Shown here piece by piece: positions 8,164 to 15,453 of a stretch of 64,000 nucleotides of DNA (within the stretch, counting starts at the first letter, position 1; every line of letters starts with the position of its first letter). The DNA lies in NCBI GenBank assembly GCA_036001465.1, contig DASYUH010000086.1, positions 1 to 64,000 of the forward strand. The letters are read 5' to 3'. The position numbers and the translations under genes were made by a program. This DNA is from Candidatus Polarisedimenticolia bacterium (GTDB lineage Bacteria > Acidobacteriota > Polarisedimenticolia > Gp22-AA2). The notes under the pieces were generated by a model. That model did no database searches and was not told the DNA's origin. It saw only the letters and a list, made by a program, of their open reading frames with translations.

Positions 8164-9324
8164 ATGCTGCAGGTCTTCACGAACGCCAATTTCCGGATGA
8201 TGTACGGCACCAAGTGGTACTTCATCGCCATTTCCGCGTGCGCCATTCTCGTCTCGGCCTGGGCCATGGCGACCCACGGCTTCAACCTCGGGATCGACTT
8301 CGCCGGCGGTACGGCGGTGCAGGTCAAGTTCCTCGAGCCGCCGCGCGTCGAGGAGCTCCGGGCCGCGCTGGAGACCTCCGGCCTGGGAGACGTCAACATC
8401 CAGAAGATCGGCAATGCCGACGACAACGAGGTGCTGATCCGGGTCGAGCAGCAGCGGGGGGTGGAGGCGACGGCCGGAGGCGAGGGGGGAGAGATCAGCA
8501 CGCGCATTCTGGAGGCGCTGAAGACGCCCGACGAGCGCTCCGCGACCCAGGCGGGAAAAATCGATCTGAACATGGCGTCCCGCACGACGCTCCAGGAATG
8601 GCTCGGCACGCGCCTGCCGAACGCGGCGGAGGTCGCCGACGCCGTGGTCCGCTACCGCACGGAGCACAAGGGACTCCTGTCGTCGCCGGCGGAGATTGCC
8701 GCGATCCCTGGCGTGACGCCGGAAGCGGCCTCCCTTCTTGCCTCCCAGTCGATCGTCGGCCGTTTCGCGCTCCGGAGCGTGGAGTTCGTCGGACCGACGG
8801 CCGGCAAGGAGCTCCTGCAGAACACGGCGTGGCTGATCCTGCTGTCGATCCTGGGGATTCTGATCTACGTCTGGTTCCGCTTTCACAAGTGGATGTGGGG
8901 GGTCACGTCGGTCATCGCGCTCATGCACGACGTGTTCATCGCCGCCGGCATGATCTCCCTGACGGGGAAGGAGTTTTCCCTGACGGTGGTCGCGGCCCTC
9001 CTGACCATCCTCGGGTACTCGATCAACGACACCATCGTGGTGTTCGACCGCATCCGGGAGAACCTGCGCCTCTACCGCGAGCACGAATTCGAGGACATCG
9101 TCAACGCCTCGGTGAACCAGACGCTCAGCCGGACGATGCTCACCTCCCTCAGCCTGCTGATGGCCCTCGTGGCGCTCCTCATGTTTGGCGGCGACAAGCT
9201 CAACCCGATGTCGTTCTGCCTGCTCGTGGGGGTCGCGTTCGGCACGTATTCCTCGGTGTTCGTCGCCGCCGCCCTGCTGGTCGTCGCCTACCGCCGGTTC
9301 GGCCTTAAATACGTCAAATCCTGA
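8164..9324 (+). CDS. secF: protein translocase subunit SecF with an inserted helix-hairpin-helix domain
   Basis: The partner of SecD. ATG 8164 gives 386 residues, some 70 more than a typical SecF. The core is normal: first helix at about 17-36, the LGIDFAGGTAVQVKF motif, then helices from about residue 221, with ILGYSINDTIVVFDRIREN. The extra length is in the periplasmic domain, residues about 131-198: KIDLNMASRTTLQEWLG, then AEVADAVVRYRTEHKGLLSS and AEIAAIPGVTPEAASLL. That pattern is a double helix-hairpin-helix of the ComEA/GspK kind (I-D-L-N-x-A-S, then Y-R, then IPG). The reading frame is continuous, so the insert is not an assembly break. Confidence 0.95.
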   Translation: MLQVFTNANFRMMYGTKWYFIAISACAILVSAWAMATHGFNLGIDFAGGTAVQVKFLEPPRVEELRAALETSGLGDVNIQKIGNADDNEVLIRVEQQRGVEATAGGEGGEISTRILEALKTPDERSATQAGKIDLNMASRTTLQEWLGTRLPNAAEVADAVVRYRTEHKGLLSSPAEIAAIPGVTPEAASLLASQSIVGRFALRSVEFVGPTAGKELLQNTAWLILLSILGILIYVWFRFHKWMWGVTSVIALMHDVFIAAGMISLTGKEFSLTVVAALLTILGYSINDTIVVFDRIRENLRLYREHEFEDIVNASVNQTLSRTMLTSLSLLMALVALLMFGGDKLNPMSFCLLVGVAFGTYSSVFVAAALLVVAYRRFGLKYVKS

Positions 9325-9365
9325 GGTCCGCCCGCGGACCTGACCTGAACCGGGGCCGCGGCCCC
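9324..9365. other. two adjacent perfect hairpins after secF
   Basis: AGGTCCGC/GCGGACCT (9324-9331 and 9334-9341) and GGGGCC/GGCCCC (9352-9357 and 9360-9365) follow the secF stop directly. Neither is followed by a T-run. They could be a factor-dependent terminator or an RNA-stability element separating secDF from rel. Confidence 0.45.
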
Positions 9366-9526
9366 AGGCCCGGCCGCCCGTGTCGCAGCGGGTGGAGCGG
9401 GAAGGGTCGGCGGGCGTCTTTTTGTTATACTTCCCTATCCGTGGCGAGTGCCGCCAGTCTGCGCGAACCCCCCCGCACGACCAGGGACAACGGACGGGAA
9501 GCGGCGCTCCCGGCGCTGGGAATCCG

Positions 9527-11674
9527 ATGATTCGCTTCGAGGACATCCAGGAGAAGATCGAGGCTTACATGCCGGCGGCCGATCTCGAGCTGCTGCGCAA
9601 GGCCTACGTCTTTTCCGCCAAGGAGCACAAGGGCCAGACGCGCTCGTCCGGCGAGCCGTACCTCATTCACCCCCTGTCGGTCGCCTACATCCTCGCCGAC
9701 CTCAAGCTCGACATGACCTGTGTCGTCGCCGGCCTCCTGCACGACGTCCTCGAGGACACCCTGACGACGCGCGAGGCGGTGGAGGAGCACTTCGGCCGCG
9801 ACATCGCCCACGTGGTGGAGGGCCTGACCAAGATCGCCCGGATCAGCTTCAATTCCAAGGAGCAGCAGCAGGCCGAGAGCTTCCGCAAGATGATGCTGGC
9901 GATGGTCGACGACATCCGGGTCGTCCTGGTCAAGCTGGCCGACCGGCTGCACAACATGCGCACGCTCGAGCATCTCTCGCCGCGCCAGCAGGAGCGCATC
10001 GCGCGCGAGACACTCGACATCTACGCTCCGATCGCCAACCGCCTCGGCATGGCCAAGGTCAAGAACGAGCTGGAGGACCTGGCGCTGAAGTACCTCGATC
10101 CCGCGGGGTTCCAGAGCCTGGTGCAGGCGATGGAGGAGAAGCGCAAGCTGACCGACGAGTTCATCAGGGAGATCCAGACGACGCTCAGGTCCGAGCTCGA
10201 CAAGGCGGGGATTGCCTGCGACATCTACGGCCGGCGCAAGCACCTGCACAGCATCTACAGGAAGATCAAGCGCCAGCGGATCGAGGTGGGGGAAGTGTAC
10301 GACTACCTGGCCTTCCGGATCCTGACGGGGAGCGTCAAGGACTGTTACGGGGCCCTCGGGATCATCCACGGGATGTGGCGCCCGGTGCCGGGGCGGATCA
10401 AGGACTTCATCGCCATGCCGAAGCCGAACATGTACCAGTCCCTGCATACGTCGGTGATCAGCGACAAGGGCGTGCCGTTCGAGGTCCAGATCCGCACCCA
10501 CGAGATGCACCGGGTGGCCGAGGAGGGGATCGCGGCCCACTGGAAGTACAAGGAGGGGAAGGGGAGCAAGGAGAGCGACGCCAACATCCAGTGGCTGCGC
10601 CAGATCATGGAATGGCAGCAGGACCTCAAGGACCCGCGCGAGTTCCTCAGCATGGTCAAGGTCGACCTCTATCCCGACGAGGTCTACTGCTTCACCCCGC
10701 AGGGACAGGTCAAGTCGTTCCCGCGCGGGGCCACGCCGATCGATTTCGCCTACTCGGTGCACACCGAGGTGGGCCATCGGTGCGTCGGGGGCCGGATCAA
10801 CGGCAAGCTGGTGCCCCTGCGCACGGAGCTGAAGAACGGCGACATCGTGGAGATCCTGACCTCGCCGAACCACCATCCGAGCCAGGACTGGCTGACGATC
10901 GCGAAGACATCGCGGGCCCGCGCCAAGATCCGGCAGTGGCTCAACATCGACCGGCGCAACCGCTCGATCGACCTCGGAAAGACCGTCGCCGACCGCGAGT
11001 TCAAGAGATACCGCCTCAACCTGCGCAAGCACCAGGGGGAAGGGGGGCGCCTCAAGGCGGTGCTGCACGAGATGGCCTGCGCCAGCCTGGACGACTTCTA
11101 CGCCGCCGTGGGGTACGGCAAGCTCGCGCCCAGGACGCTCATCGAAAAGCTCGATCCGCAGGCCAAGCCGCACGAGCCCACGGAGGGCCCGATCGCGCAT
11201 GCCGTCAAGAAGGCCCTGGGCATGTCCGGGAAGAAGGTCACCGTGCGCGGCCTGGACGACGCCCTGATCTCCCTGGCGAGGTGCTGCAATCCGATCCGCG
11301 GCGAGGCCATCGTCGGCTACATCACGCGCGGCCGGGGTGTGACCGTGCACAGCGAGCGCTGCCCCAATCTCGAGAAGCTCCTGTACGATCCGGAGCGGCG
11401 CATCGAGGTCGCCTGGGAGAGCGCCGACGCCTCGCGCTTCGAGGTCCGGATCACGGTGTTCTCCGAGGACCGGCCCGGCATGCTGGCCAAGATCACGTCC
11501 GCCATCGCCGAGTCCAAATCCAACATCAAGAACGTCGAGGCGCGCACCTTCGAGGACCGACGGGGCGAAATCACCCTCATCCTCGACATCGCCGATGTGT
11601 CCCACCTCGAGGCGATTCTTGAGAGGGTCAAGGGGATCGACGGCGTGTACCACGTGGAACGGCAGGTCGCATAG
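9527..11674 (+). CDS. rel: bifunctional (p)ppGpp synthetase/hydrolase, Rel/SpoT type
   Basis: A 715-residue RSH protein starting at ATG 9527. Domains in order: HD hydrolase with His48 (LIHP), His72-Asp73 (LLHDVLEDT) and the ED pair, so hydrolysis should work. The synthetase follows with YDYLAFRIL, PGRIKDFIAMPKPNMYQSLH and QIRT, then TGS (EVYCFTPQGQVKSFPRGATPIDFAYSVHTEVG), a conserved-cysteine region (CCNPIRGEAIVGYITRGRGVTVH) and a C-terminal ACT domain. It makes and breaks the stringent-response alarmone in the cytoplasm. The start has only a weak GGGAA upstream. It is separated from secF by 202 bases with hairpins and a TATACT element (9426-9431) lacking a good -35. ridA follows after eight bases. 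Confidence 0.95.
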   Translation: MIRFEDIQEKIEAYMPAADLELLRKAYVFSAKEHKGQTRSSGEPYLIHPLSVAYILADLKLDMTCVVAGLLHDVLEDTLTTREAVEEHFGRDIAHVVEGLTKIARISFNSKEQQQAESFRKMMLAMVDDIRVVLVKLADRLHNMRTLEHLSPRQQERIARETLDIYAPIANRLGMAKVKNELEDLALKYLDPAGFQSLVQAMEEKRKLTDEFIREIQTTLRSELDKAGIACDIYGRRKHLHSIYRKIKRQRIEVGEVYDYLAFRILTGSVKDCYGALGIIHGMWRPVPGRIKDFIAMPKPNMYQSLHTSVISDKGVPFEVQIRTHEMHRVAEEGIAAHWKYKEGKGSKESDANIQWLRQIMEWQQDLKDPREFLSMVKVDLYPDEVYCFTPQGQVKSFPRGATPIDFAYSVHTEVGHRCVGGRINGKLVPLRTELKNGDIVEILTSPNHHPSQDWLTIAKTSRARAKIRQWLNIDRRNRSIDLGKTVADREFKRYRLNLRKHQGEGGRLKAVLHEMACASLDDFYAAVGYGKLAPRTLIEKLDPQAKPHEPTEGPIAHAVKKALGMSGKKVTVRGLDDALISLARCCNPIRGEAIVGYITRGRGVTVHSERCPNLEKLLYDPERRIEVAWESADASRFEVRITVFSEDRPGMLAKITSAIAESKSNIKNVEARTFEDRRGEITLILDIADVSHLEAILERVKGIDGVYHVERQVA

Positions 11675-11682
11675 GAGCGGAC

Positions 11683-12066
11683 ATGAGCATGCGGACGATC
11701 AGCACGGACAAGGCACCGAAGGCCATCGGACCGTATTCGCAGGGGATCGCGGCCTCGGGTCTCCTGTTCCTCTCAGGCCAGGTGCCGCTCGATCCGGGGA
11801 CGGGGCTCCTGGTGCAGGGGACGGTTCAGGAGGAGGTCACGCGCGTCATGGACAACCTGAAGGCGGTGCTCGAGGCGGCCGGATCGGGGCTCGACCGCGT
11901 CGTGCGGACCACCGTCTACCTGACGAGCCTGGAGGACTTCGCGGCCATGAACGAGATCTACGCCCGTTACTTCGGGGCGCACCGTCCGGCCCGCTCGACG
12001 GTCCAGGTGGCGGCCCTGCCGAAGGGGGCGCGAGTCGAGATCGACGCGATCGCCGTTTTGGCTTGA
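11683..12066 (+). CDS. ridA: RidA family enamine/imine deaminase
   Basis: A 127-residue YjgF/YER057c/UK114 protein. RidA hydrolyses reactive 2-aminoacrylate-type enamines released by PLP enzymes. The family marks are IGPYSQGI near the start, LFLSGQVPLDP, the motif RVVRTTVYLTSLEDF and the C-terminal ARSTVQVAALPKGARVEIDAIA, whose Arg binds the carboxylate of the substrate and whose Glu is the usual active-site residue. GGAG stands seven bases before the ATG. It follows rel closely and is probably on the same transcript. Confidence 0.94.
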   Translation: MSMRTISTDKAPKAIGPYSQGIAASGLLFLSGQVPLDPGTGLLVQGTVQEEVTRVMDNLKAVLEAAGSGLDRVVRTTVYLTSLEDFAAMNEIYARYFGAHRPARSTVQVAALPKGARVEIDAIAVLA

Positions 12067-12123
12067 CCCTCTCGCCGGACCCGGCTCAGGGGAGGGGCTT
12101 CGGGAGCCGGCCCAGGACGCGGA

Positions 12124-12342
12124 CTAGGGCGCGGCTTTGGCCGATCGCCCGGACGCGGCCTTCACCACGGCCCCCGAGCGCAGGCAGCGCGTGCAGACCT
12201 TCATGCGGCGCCGCGTCTTGCCGACGACGACCTTGACCTTCTGGATGTTCGGATACCATACCCGCTGCGAGACGTTGTGCGCGTGGCTGATCTGGTGCCC
12301 GTGCACGGGTCCCTTGCCGCAAACCTCACACGAACGGGCCAC
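12124..12342 (-). CDS. rpmB: 50S ribosomal protein bL28
   Basis: A 72-residue basic protein: [23 protein letters not shown] at the start (GTG start codon), then the basic core and [12 protein letters not shown]. Two CxxC pairs (CEVC, CTRC) make the zinc-binding form of bL28. AGGAGG on the minus strand at 12356-12351 gives an ideal distance to GTG 12342. The gene stands alone and converges on ridA; a CCGGCTC/GAGCCGG hairpin (12081-12110) lies between the two. Confidence 0.96.
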   Translation of the reverse strand: MARSCEVCGKGPVHGHQISHAHNVSQRVWYPNIQKVKVVVGKTRRRMKVCTRCLRSGAVVKAASGRSAKAAP

Positions 12343-12365
12343 TCGGTCGTCCTCCTGAGGGGGAT

Positions 12366-12427
12366 CGGAAGGCCTGCACCTTCCGTCGGAAGCGTGGACT
12401 CTACCACAGCCCCCCCACTGCGATCAA
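12366..12427 (-). promoter_or_regulatory. rpmB leader: candidate promoter and hairpin
   Basis: On the minus strand TTGATC (12427-12422) and TAGAGT (12403-12398) are 18 bases apart. Downstream, in the leader, CGGAAGG and CCTTCCG (12366-12372 and 12379-12385) form a perfect seven-base stem around a six-base loop, just upstream of the rpmB ribosome-binding site. Ribosomal protein leaders often carry structure, but whether this one regulates cannot be told from one sequence. Confidence 0.38.
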
Positions 12428-12497
12428 ACCTCTGAAAAAGAGCCACCTGGCATCTCCACCGACAGGTGAGCCCTGCTGGCATATTTCATCCGGGTAA

Positions 12498-12515
12498 AAT
12501 GACATATGCGTCATT
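12498..12515. promoter_or_regulatory. AATGAC-N6-GTCATT inverted repeat, candidate operator
   Basis: A perfect six-base inverted repeat with a six-base spacer ends 22 bases before the candidate sigma54 element of pilM. The size and symmetry suit a dimeric regulator. No factor is identified. Confidence 0.35.
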
Positions 12516-12537
12516 CTGGTCCATCGTGGGCGTTTTT

Positions 12538-12553
12538 GGGCCCCCAACTTGCA
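12538..12553 (+). promoter_or_regulatory. candidate sigma54 (-24/-12) promoter for pilMNOPQ
   Basis: GGGCCC-CCAAC-TTGCA: GG at 12539-12540 and GC at 12551-12552 have the required 12-base offset, and TTGC is exact. The first base (G for T) and the fifth (C for A) depart from TGGCAC, so it is weaker than the pilA and minor-pilin sites in this window. The PilS-PilR pair is encoded 15 kb downstream. Confidence 0.5.
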
Positions 12554-12576
12554 AAAATGGAGTCGCGGAATATATT
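12549..12576 (+). promoter_or_regulatory. candidate sigma70 promoter for pilMNOPQ, overlapping the sigma54 element
   Basis: TTGCAA (12549-12554) and TATATT (12571-12576) are 16 bases apart. The TTGCAA is shared with the -12 half of the candidate sigma54 site, so the two polymerase forms would compete if both are used. Predicted transcript start is near 12583, leaving a leader of about 70 bases. Confidence 0.5.
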
Positions 12577-12653
12577 GAACTTTCGTGAAAAAGGAGCGCC
12601 GGGATCGGTCGGCTGCAACCTGCCGAAACGCCAGAGGTTAAAGGAGCCCCGCG

Positions 12654-13718
12654 GTGTTTTTCTCAAAGCCAAAGAATCTGGTGGGCCTGGACATCGGTTC
12701 GAGCGCCGTCAAGGTCGTGGAACTCAAGGACCTCGGCAAGGGGCGCGGGTATCAGCTACTGAACGTGGCTCTCGAGCGGCTGTCCCCCGAGGCGATCGTG
12801 GACGGAGCCATCATGGACGCCGGCCTCGTCGTCGACACGGTCCAGCGGGCTTTCACGTCGCGCAAGATCAAGGGAGGCGACGTGGCGATCGCCCTGTCCG
12901 GTCACAGCGTCATCATCAAGAAGATCTCCATCCCGGCGACCTCGGAGGAGGAGCTCGCGGAGGTCATCCCCTGGGAGGCCGAGCAGTACATCCCGTTCGA
13001 CGTCCAGGACGTCAACCTCGCGTACCAGGTCCTGAAGGGGGCCTCCGGCGGCGAGGGGAACATGGACGTGCTTCTGGTGGCGGCCAAGAAGGACAAGATC
13101 AACGACTACACCTCGGTGGTCAGCCAGGCCGGACGGAACCCGGTGGTCGTCGACGTCGACGTGTTCGCCCTGCAGAACTGCTACGAGATGAACTACGACT
13201 CGGATCCGGGGGTGGCCCGCGCCCTGGTGAACATCGGGGCCTCCACCACCAACGTCGCCATCCTCAAGGGGGCCACGTCGATCTTCTGGCGCGACATCTC
13301 GGTGGGGGGCAACCATTACAACGACGCCATCCGCAAGGAGCTGAACCTGAGCTTCGAGCAGGCCGAGGCGCTGAAGCGCGGCGAGGAGGTCGACGGCATC
13401 CCGGTCGAAAACGTCAGCCCGATCATCACCTCCGTGAACGATTTCATCGGCGCCGAGATCCAGAAGACCATCGACTTCTTCAAGAACACCACGCCCGGGG
13501 AGAACATCGAGACCCTGATCATCGCCGGCGGCTCGTCTCGCATCCTGCACCTGCGCGAGGCGCTCGCCGAGCGCTTCAGCATCGCCGTGGAGCTCCTCAA
13601 CCCCTTCAACCGCGTCCAGGTCGGCAAGGGCGTGTCCCCGGAGATGGTTGAAGAGCTCGGCTCGAGCGTGTCGATCGCCGTCGGGCTCGCCGCGCGACGT
13701 GTGGGGGACAACCGATGA
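12654..13718 (+). CDS. pilM: type IV pilus assembly protein PilM
   Basis: A 354-residue cytoplasmic actin-like ATPase-fold protein that joins PilN to the pilus base and motor region. The start is GTG 12654, seven bases after AAAGGAG. It shows the family start VGLDIGSSAVKVVELKD, the phosphate loop VNIGASTTNVAIL, DISVGGNHYNDAI and the C-terminal nucleotide-binding segment IIAGGSSRI. The end (SSVSIAVGLAARR) is the usual PilM finish. ATGA overlap with pilN. It is the first gene of a five-gene operon. Confidence 0.96.
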   Translation: MFFSKPKNLVGLDIGSSAVKVVELKDLGKGRGYQLLNVALERLSPEAIVDGAIMDAGLVVDTVQRAFTSRKIKGGDVAIALSGHSVIIKKISIPATSEEELAEVIPWEAEQYIPFDVQDVNLAYQVLKGASGGEGNMDVLLVAAKKDKINDYTSVVSQAGRNPVVVDVDVFALQNCYEMNYDSDPGVARALVNIGASTTNVAILKGATSIFWRDISVGGNHYNDAIRKELNLSFEQAEALKRGEEVDGIPVENVSPIITSVNDFIGAEIQKTIDFFKNTTPGENIETLIIAGGSSRILHLREALAERFSIAVELLNPFNRVQVGKGVSPEMVEELGSSVSIAVGLAARRVGDNR

Positions 13719-14323
13719 TCAAGATCAACCTCCTCGCCGGAACCGAGAAGGCGAAGGCCCGCGCCGTCAAGACCCCGAGGTTCGAGGGCGTGGGCTCGCT
13801 GGGCCAGAACGTCCTGATGTCCGGCGTGGTGATCCTCGCCCTGATGTTCATCGGCTGGCGCTGGTACAGCCTGGAAAGCGAGAGACGGTCCCTGCAGAGC
13901 GAGATCGTCAAGGCCCAGGCCGAGAAGGAGCGCCTGCAGGCGATCATCAAGAAGGGGGAGGAGTACAAGGCCAAGAAGGAGCTCCTGGAGCGCAAGATCA
14001 GCCTGATCACCCAGCTGAAACGCAACCAGAGCGGTCCCGTGCATCTCCTCGACGAAGTGAGCAAGCAGCTGCCCGACTTCCTCTGGCTGGACACCATGAA
14101 CGAGTCCGGACAGAGCATCACCATCTCCGGCAAGGCGACGACCTACAACGCGGTGTCGAACTTCTACAACAACCTGACGGGGTCCCGGTACTTCCAGAAC
14201 GTCGTCCTGGGAGCGATCTCCGCCATCCCCGTCGGCGTGACCTTCTCCCTCACGTGCCAGTTTCTCCCGCATCCGGACGTGCCGGTCGAGGCGAGTGTCG
14301 ACAGCCCGCCGGCAGGCGGCTAG
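13715..14323 (+). CDS. pilN: type IV pilus assembly protein PilN
   Basis: The 202-residue product begins MIKINLLAG, the short cytoplasmic motif of PilN that docks in a PilM groove. One membrane helix (about residues 31-50) is followed by a charged coiled coil (ESERRSLQSEIVKAQAEKE) and a periplasmic alpha-beta domain. It forms the inner-membrane alignment platform with PilO. Its start overlaps pilM by four bases and pilO starts nine bases after its stop. Confidence 0.95.
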   Translation: MIKINLLAGTEKAKARAVKTPRFEGVGSLGQNVLMSGVVILALMFIGWRWYSLESERRSLQSEIVKAQAEKERLQAIIKKGEEYKAKKELLERKISLITQLKRNQSGPVHLLDEVSKQLPDFLWLDTMNESGQSITISGKATTYNAVSNFYNNLTGSRYFQNVVLGAISAIPVGVTFSLTCQFLPHPDVPVEASVDSPPAGG

Positions 14324-14332
14324 AGGGCGACG

Positions 14333-14902
14333 ATGGACTTCAAGAAGCTGCCGTTCTGGGGTCAATTCGCGGTGGTCGCCGGCATGGCGATCGCCCTCGT
14401 CTCGGTGGCCTTCTGGGCCTACCCGAACTTCTCCGACATGGCCAGGAAGAACGCCGCCTACCGCAGCGAACTCGAGGCGCTGCAGACCGAGATCCGCAAG
14501 GGACAGGCGATCGAGGCGAAGCTCCCCGAGTTCGAGAAGGAGATCGAGAACCTCCAGCTCAAGCTCAACGACCTCCTGGCCATCCTGCCGACCGAGCCGG
14601 AAACGGGCGAGCTGCTCAAGTGGGTCAAGAACCTGGCCGACCAGTCCAACCTGGATCTGAGACAGTTCAACCCCGGGGCGCTGCGCACCGTGGAGTTCTA
14701 CAAGGAGTTTCCCATCCTGATGGACGTGGAAGGGGACTACCACGACCTCGGGGTCTTCTTCGATCGCATCAGCAAGTACTCGCGCATCATCAACGTCAGC
14801 GGCGTGGCGATCAACGCCGTCGGCGGCGCGACGCATTCGATCCACTCGACCTTCACCGCCACCACCTTCGTCTACGACGACAAGGGAGGAGCGACCCAGT
14901 GA
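14333..14902 (+). CDS. pilO: type IV pilus assembly protein PilO
   Basis: A 189-residue bitopic protein: short cytoplasmic start, membrane helix at about residues 12-30, a long coiled coil (SELEALQTEIRKGQ to about residue 85), then a ferredoxin-like periplasmic domain with FNPGALRTVEFYKEFPILMDVEG and YHDLGVFFDRISKYSRII, typical of PilO. It pairs with PilN and touches PilP. Its stop overlaps the pilP start as GTGA. Confidence 0.95.
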   Translation: MDFKKLPFWGQFAVVAGMAIALVSVAFWAYPNFSDMARKNAAYRSELEALQTEIRKGQAIEAKLPEFEKEIENLQLKLNDLLAILPTEPETGELLKWVKNLADQSNLDLRQFNPGALRTVEFYKEFPILMDVEGDYHDLGVFFDRISKYSRIINVSGVAINAVGGATHSIHSTFTATTFVYDDKGGATQ

Positions 14903-15453
14903 GCCGGCACCTGCTCCGTCCTGTCGCCCTGGCCCTCGGCCTGTCTCTCGTTCTCGTCACCGGCGCGCTCGCGGAGGACCCGCCCGCGGCCGCCCCCGCT
15001 CCGGAAGGAGCGTCGGCGCCGCAGGGAACCGCGGCGCCCCAGGACACCGAGACGATCAACCGGATCATGCAGGACAACGAGGCGATGCTGAGCGGCCGCG
15101 GGTTCACGTATGACCCGGCCGGCCGGCGCGATCCGTTCCGCTCCCTGGTCGACGCCATGAACGCCCTCGGCAAGGGACCCAGGCCCCGGGGCATCGCCGG
15201 GATGCTGATTTCCGAGGTCGATCTGGTCGGCATCGTCCAGAAGGGAAAATCCCACATCGCGTTCTTCAACGGCAGCGACAACAAGGGCTATTTCATGAAG
15301 GTGGGGGACACCCTTTACGACGGCAAGATCATCCGGATCGATCGCAACACCGGGACGGTCGTGTTCCGCCAGGACATCAACGATCCCCGCAGCATCAAAC
15401 CATACAGGGACGTATCGAAGAGGCTGACGACAGCGGAGGAGGGTAGCTTATGA
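14899..15453 (+). CDS. pilP: type IV pilus assembly protein PilP
   Basis: Starting at GTG 14899 (GGGAGGA at 14884-14890), the product has 184 residues. A signal peptide ends near TGALAE; unlike many PilP proteins there is no lipobox cysteine, so it may be soluble in the periplasm. After a Pro-Ala-rich stretch comes RRDPFRSL, the family motif, and a small beta domain (LVGIVQKGKSHIAFF, GDTLYDGKIIRID) that contacts the N0 domain of PilQ. It overlaps pilQ by four bases (ATGA). Confidence 0.93.
   Translation: MSRHLLRPVALALGLSLVLVTGALAEDPPAAAPAPEGASAPQGTAAPQDTETINRIMQDNEAMLSGRGFTYDPAGRRDPFRSLVDAMNALGKGPRPRGIAGMLISEVDLVGIVQKGKSHIAFFNGSDNKGYFMKVGDTLYDGKIIRIDRNTGTVVFRQDINDPRSIKPYRDVSKRLTTAEEGSL

Larger units (their letters stand above)
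12343..12653. other. 311-base intergenic region between divergent rpmB and pilM
   Basis: This is the only gap over 300 bases. It carries no open frame of note. Besides the rpmB leader on the minus strand and the pilM promoters on the plus strand, it holds two inverted repeats: CACCTG/CAGGTG at 12444-12449 and 12463-12468, and AATGAC/GTCATT at 12498-12503 and 12510-12515. The right half is richer in A and T than the genes. AAAGGAG at 12640-12646 is the pilM ribosome-binding site. Confidence 0.7.

Noticed and set aside
9419-9431. TTTTT followed by TATACT as promoter or terminator before rel
   Set aside because: The -10 is fair but nothing like a -35 lies 15-19 bases upstream, and the T-run is not directly behind a stem, so I did not list it as either.
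12477-12490. TGGCAT-ATTTC-ATCC as a sigma54 promoter
   Set aside because: The -24 half matches but there is no GC at the -12 position, which the factor requires.
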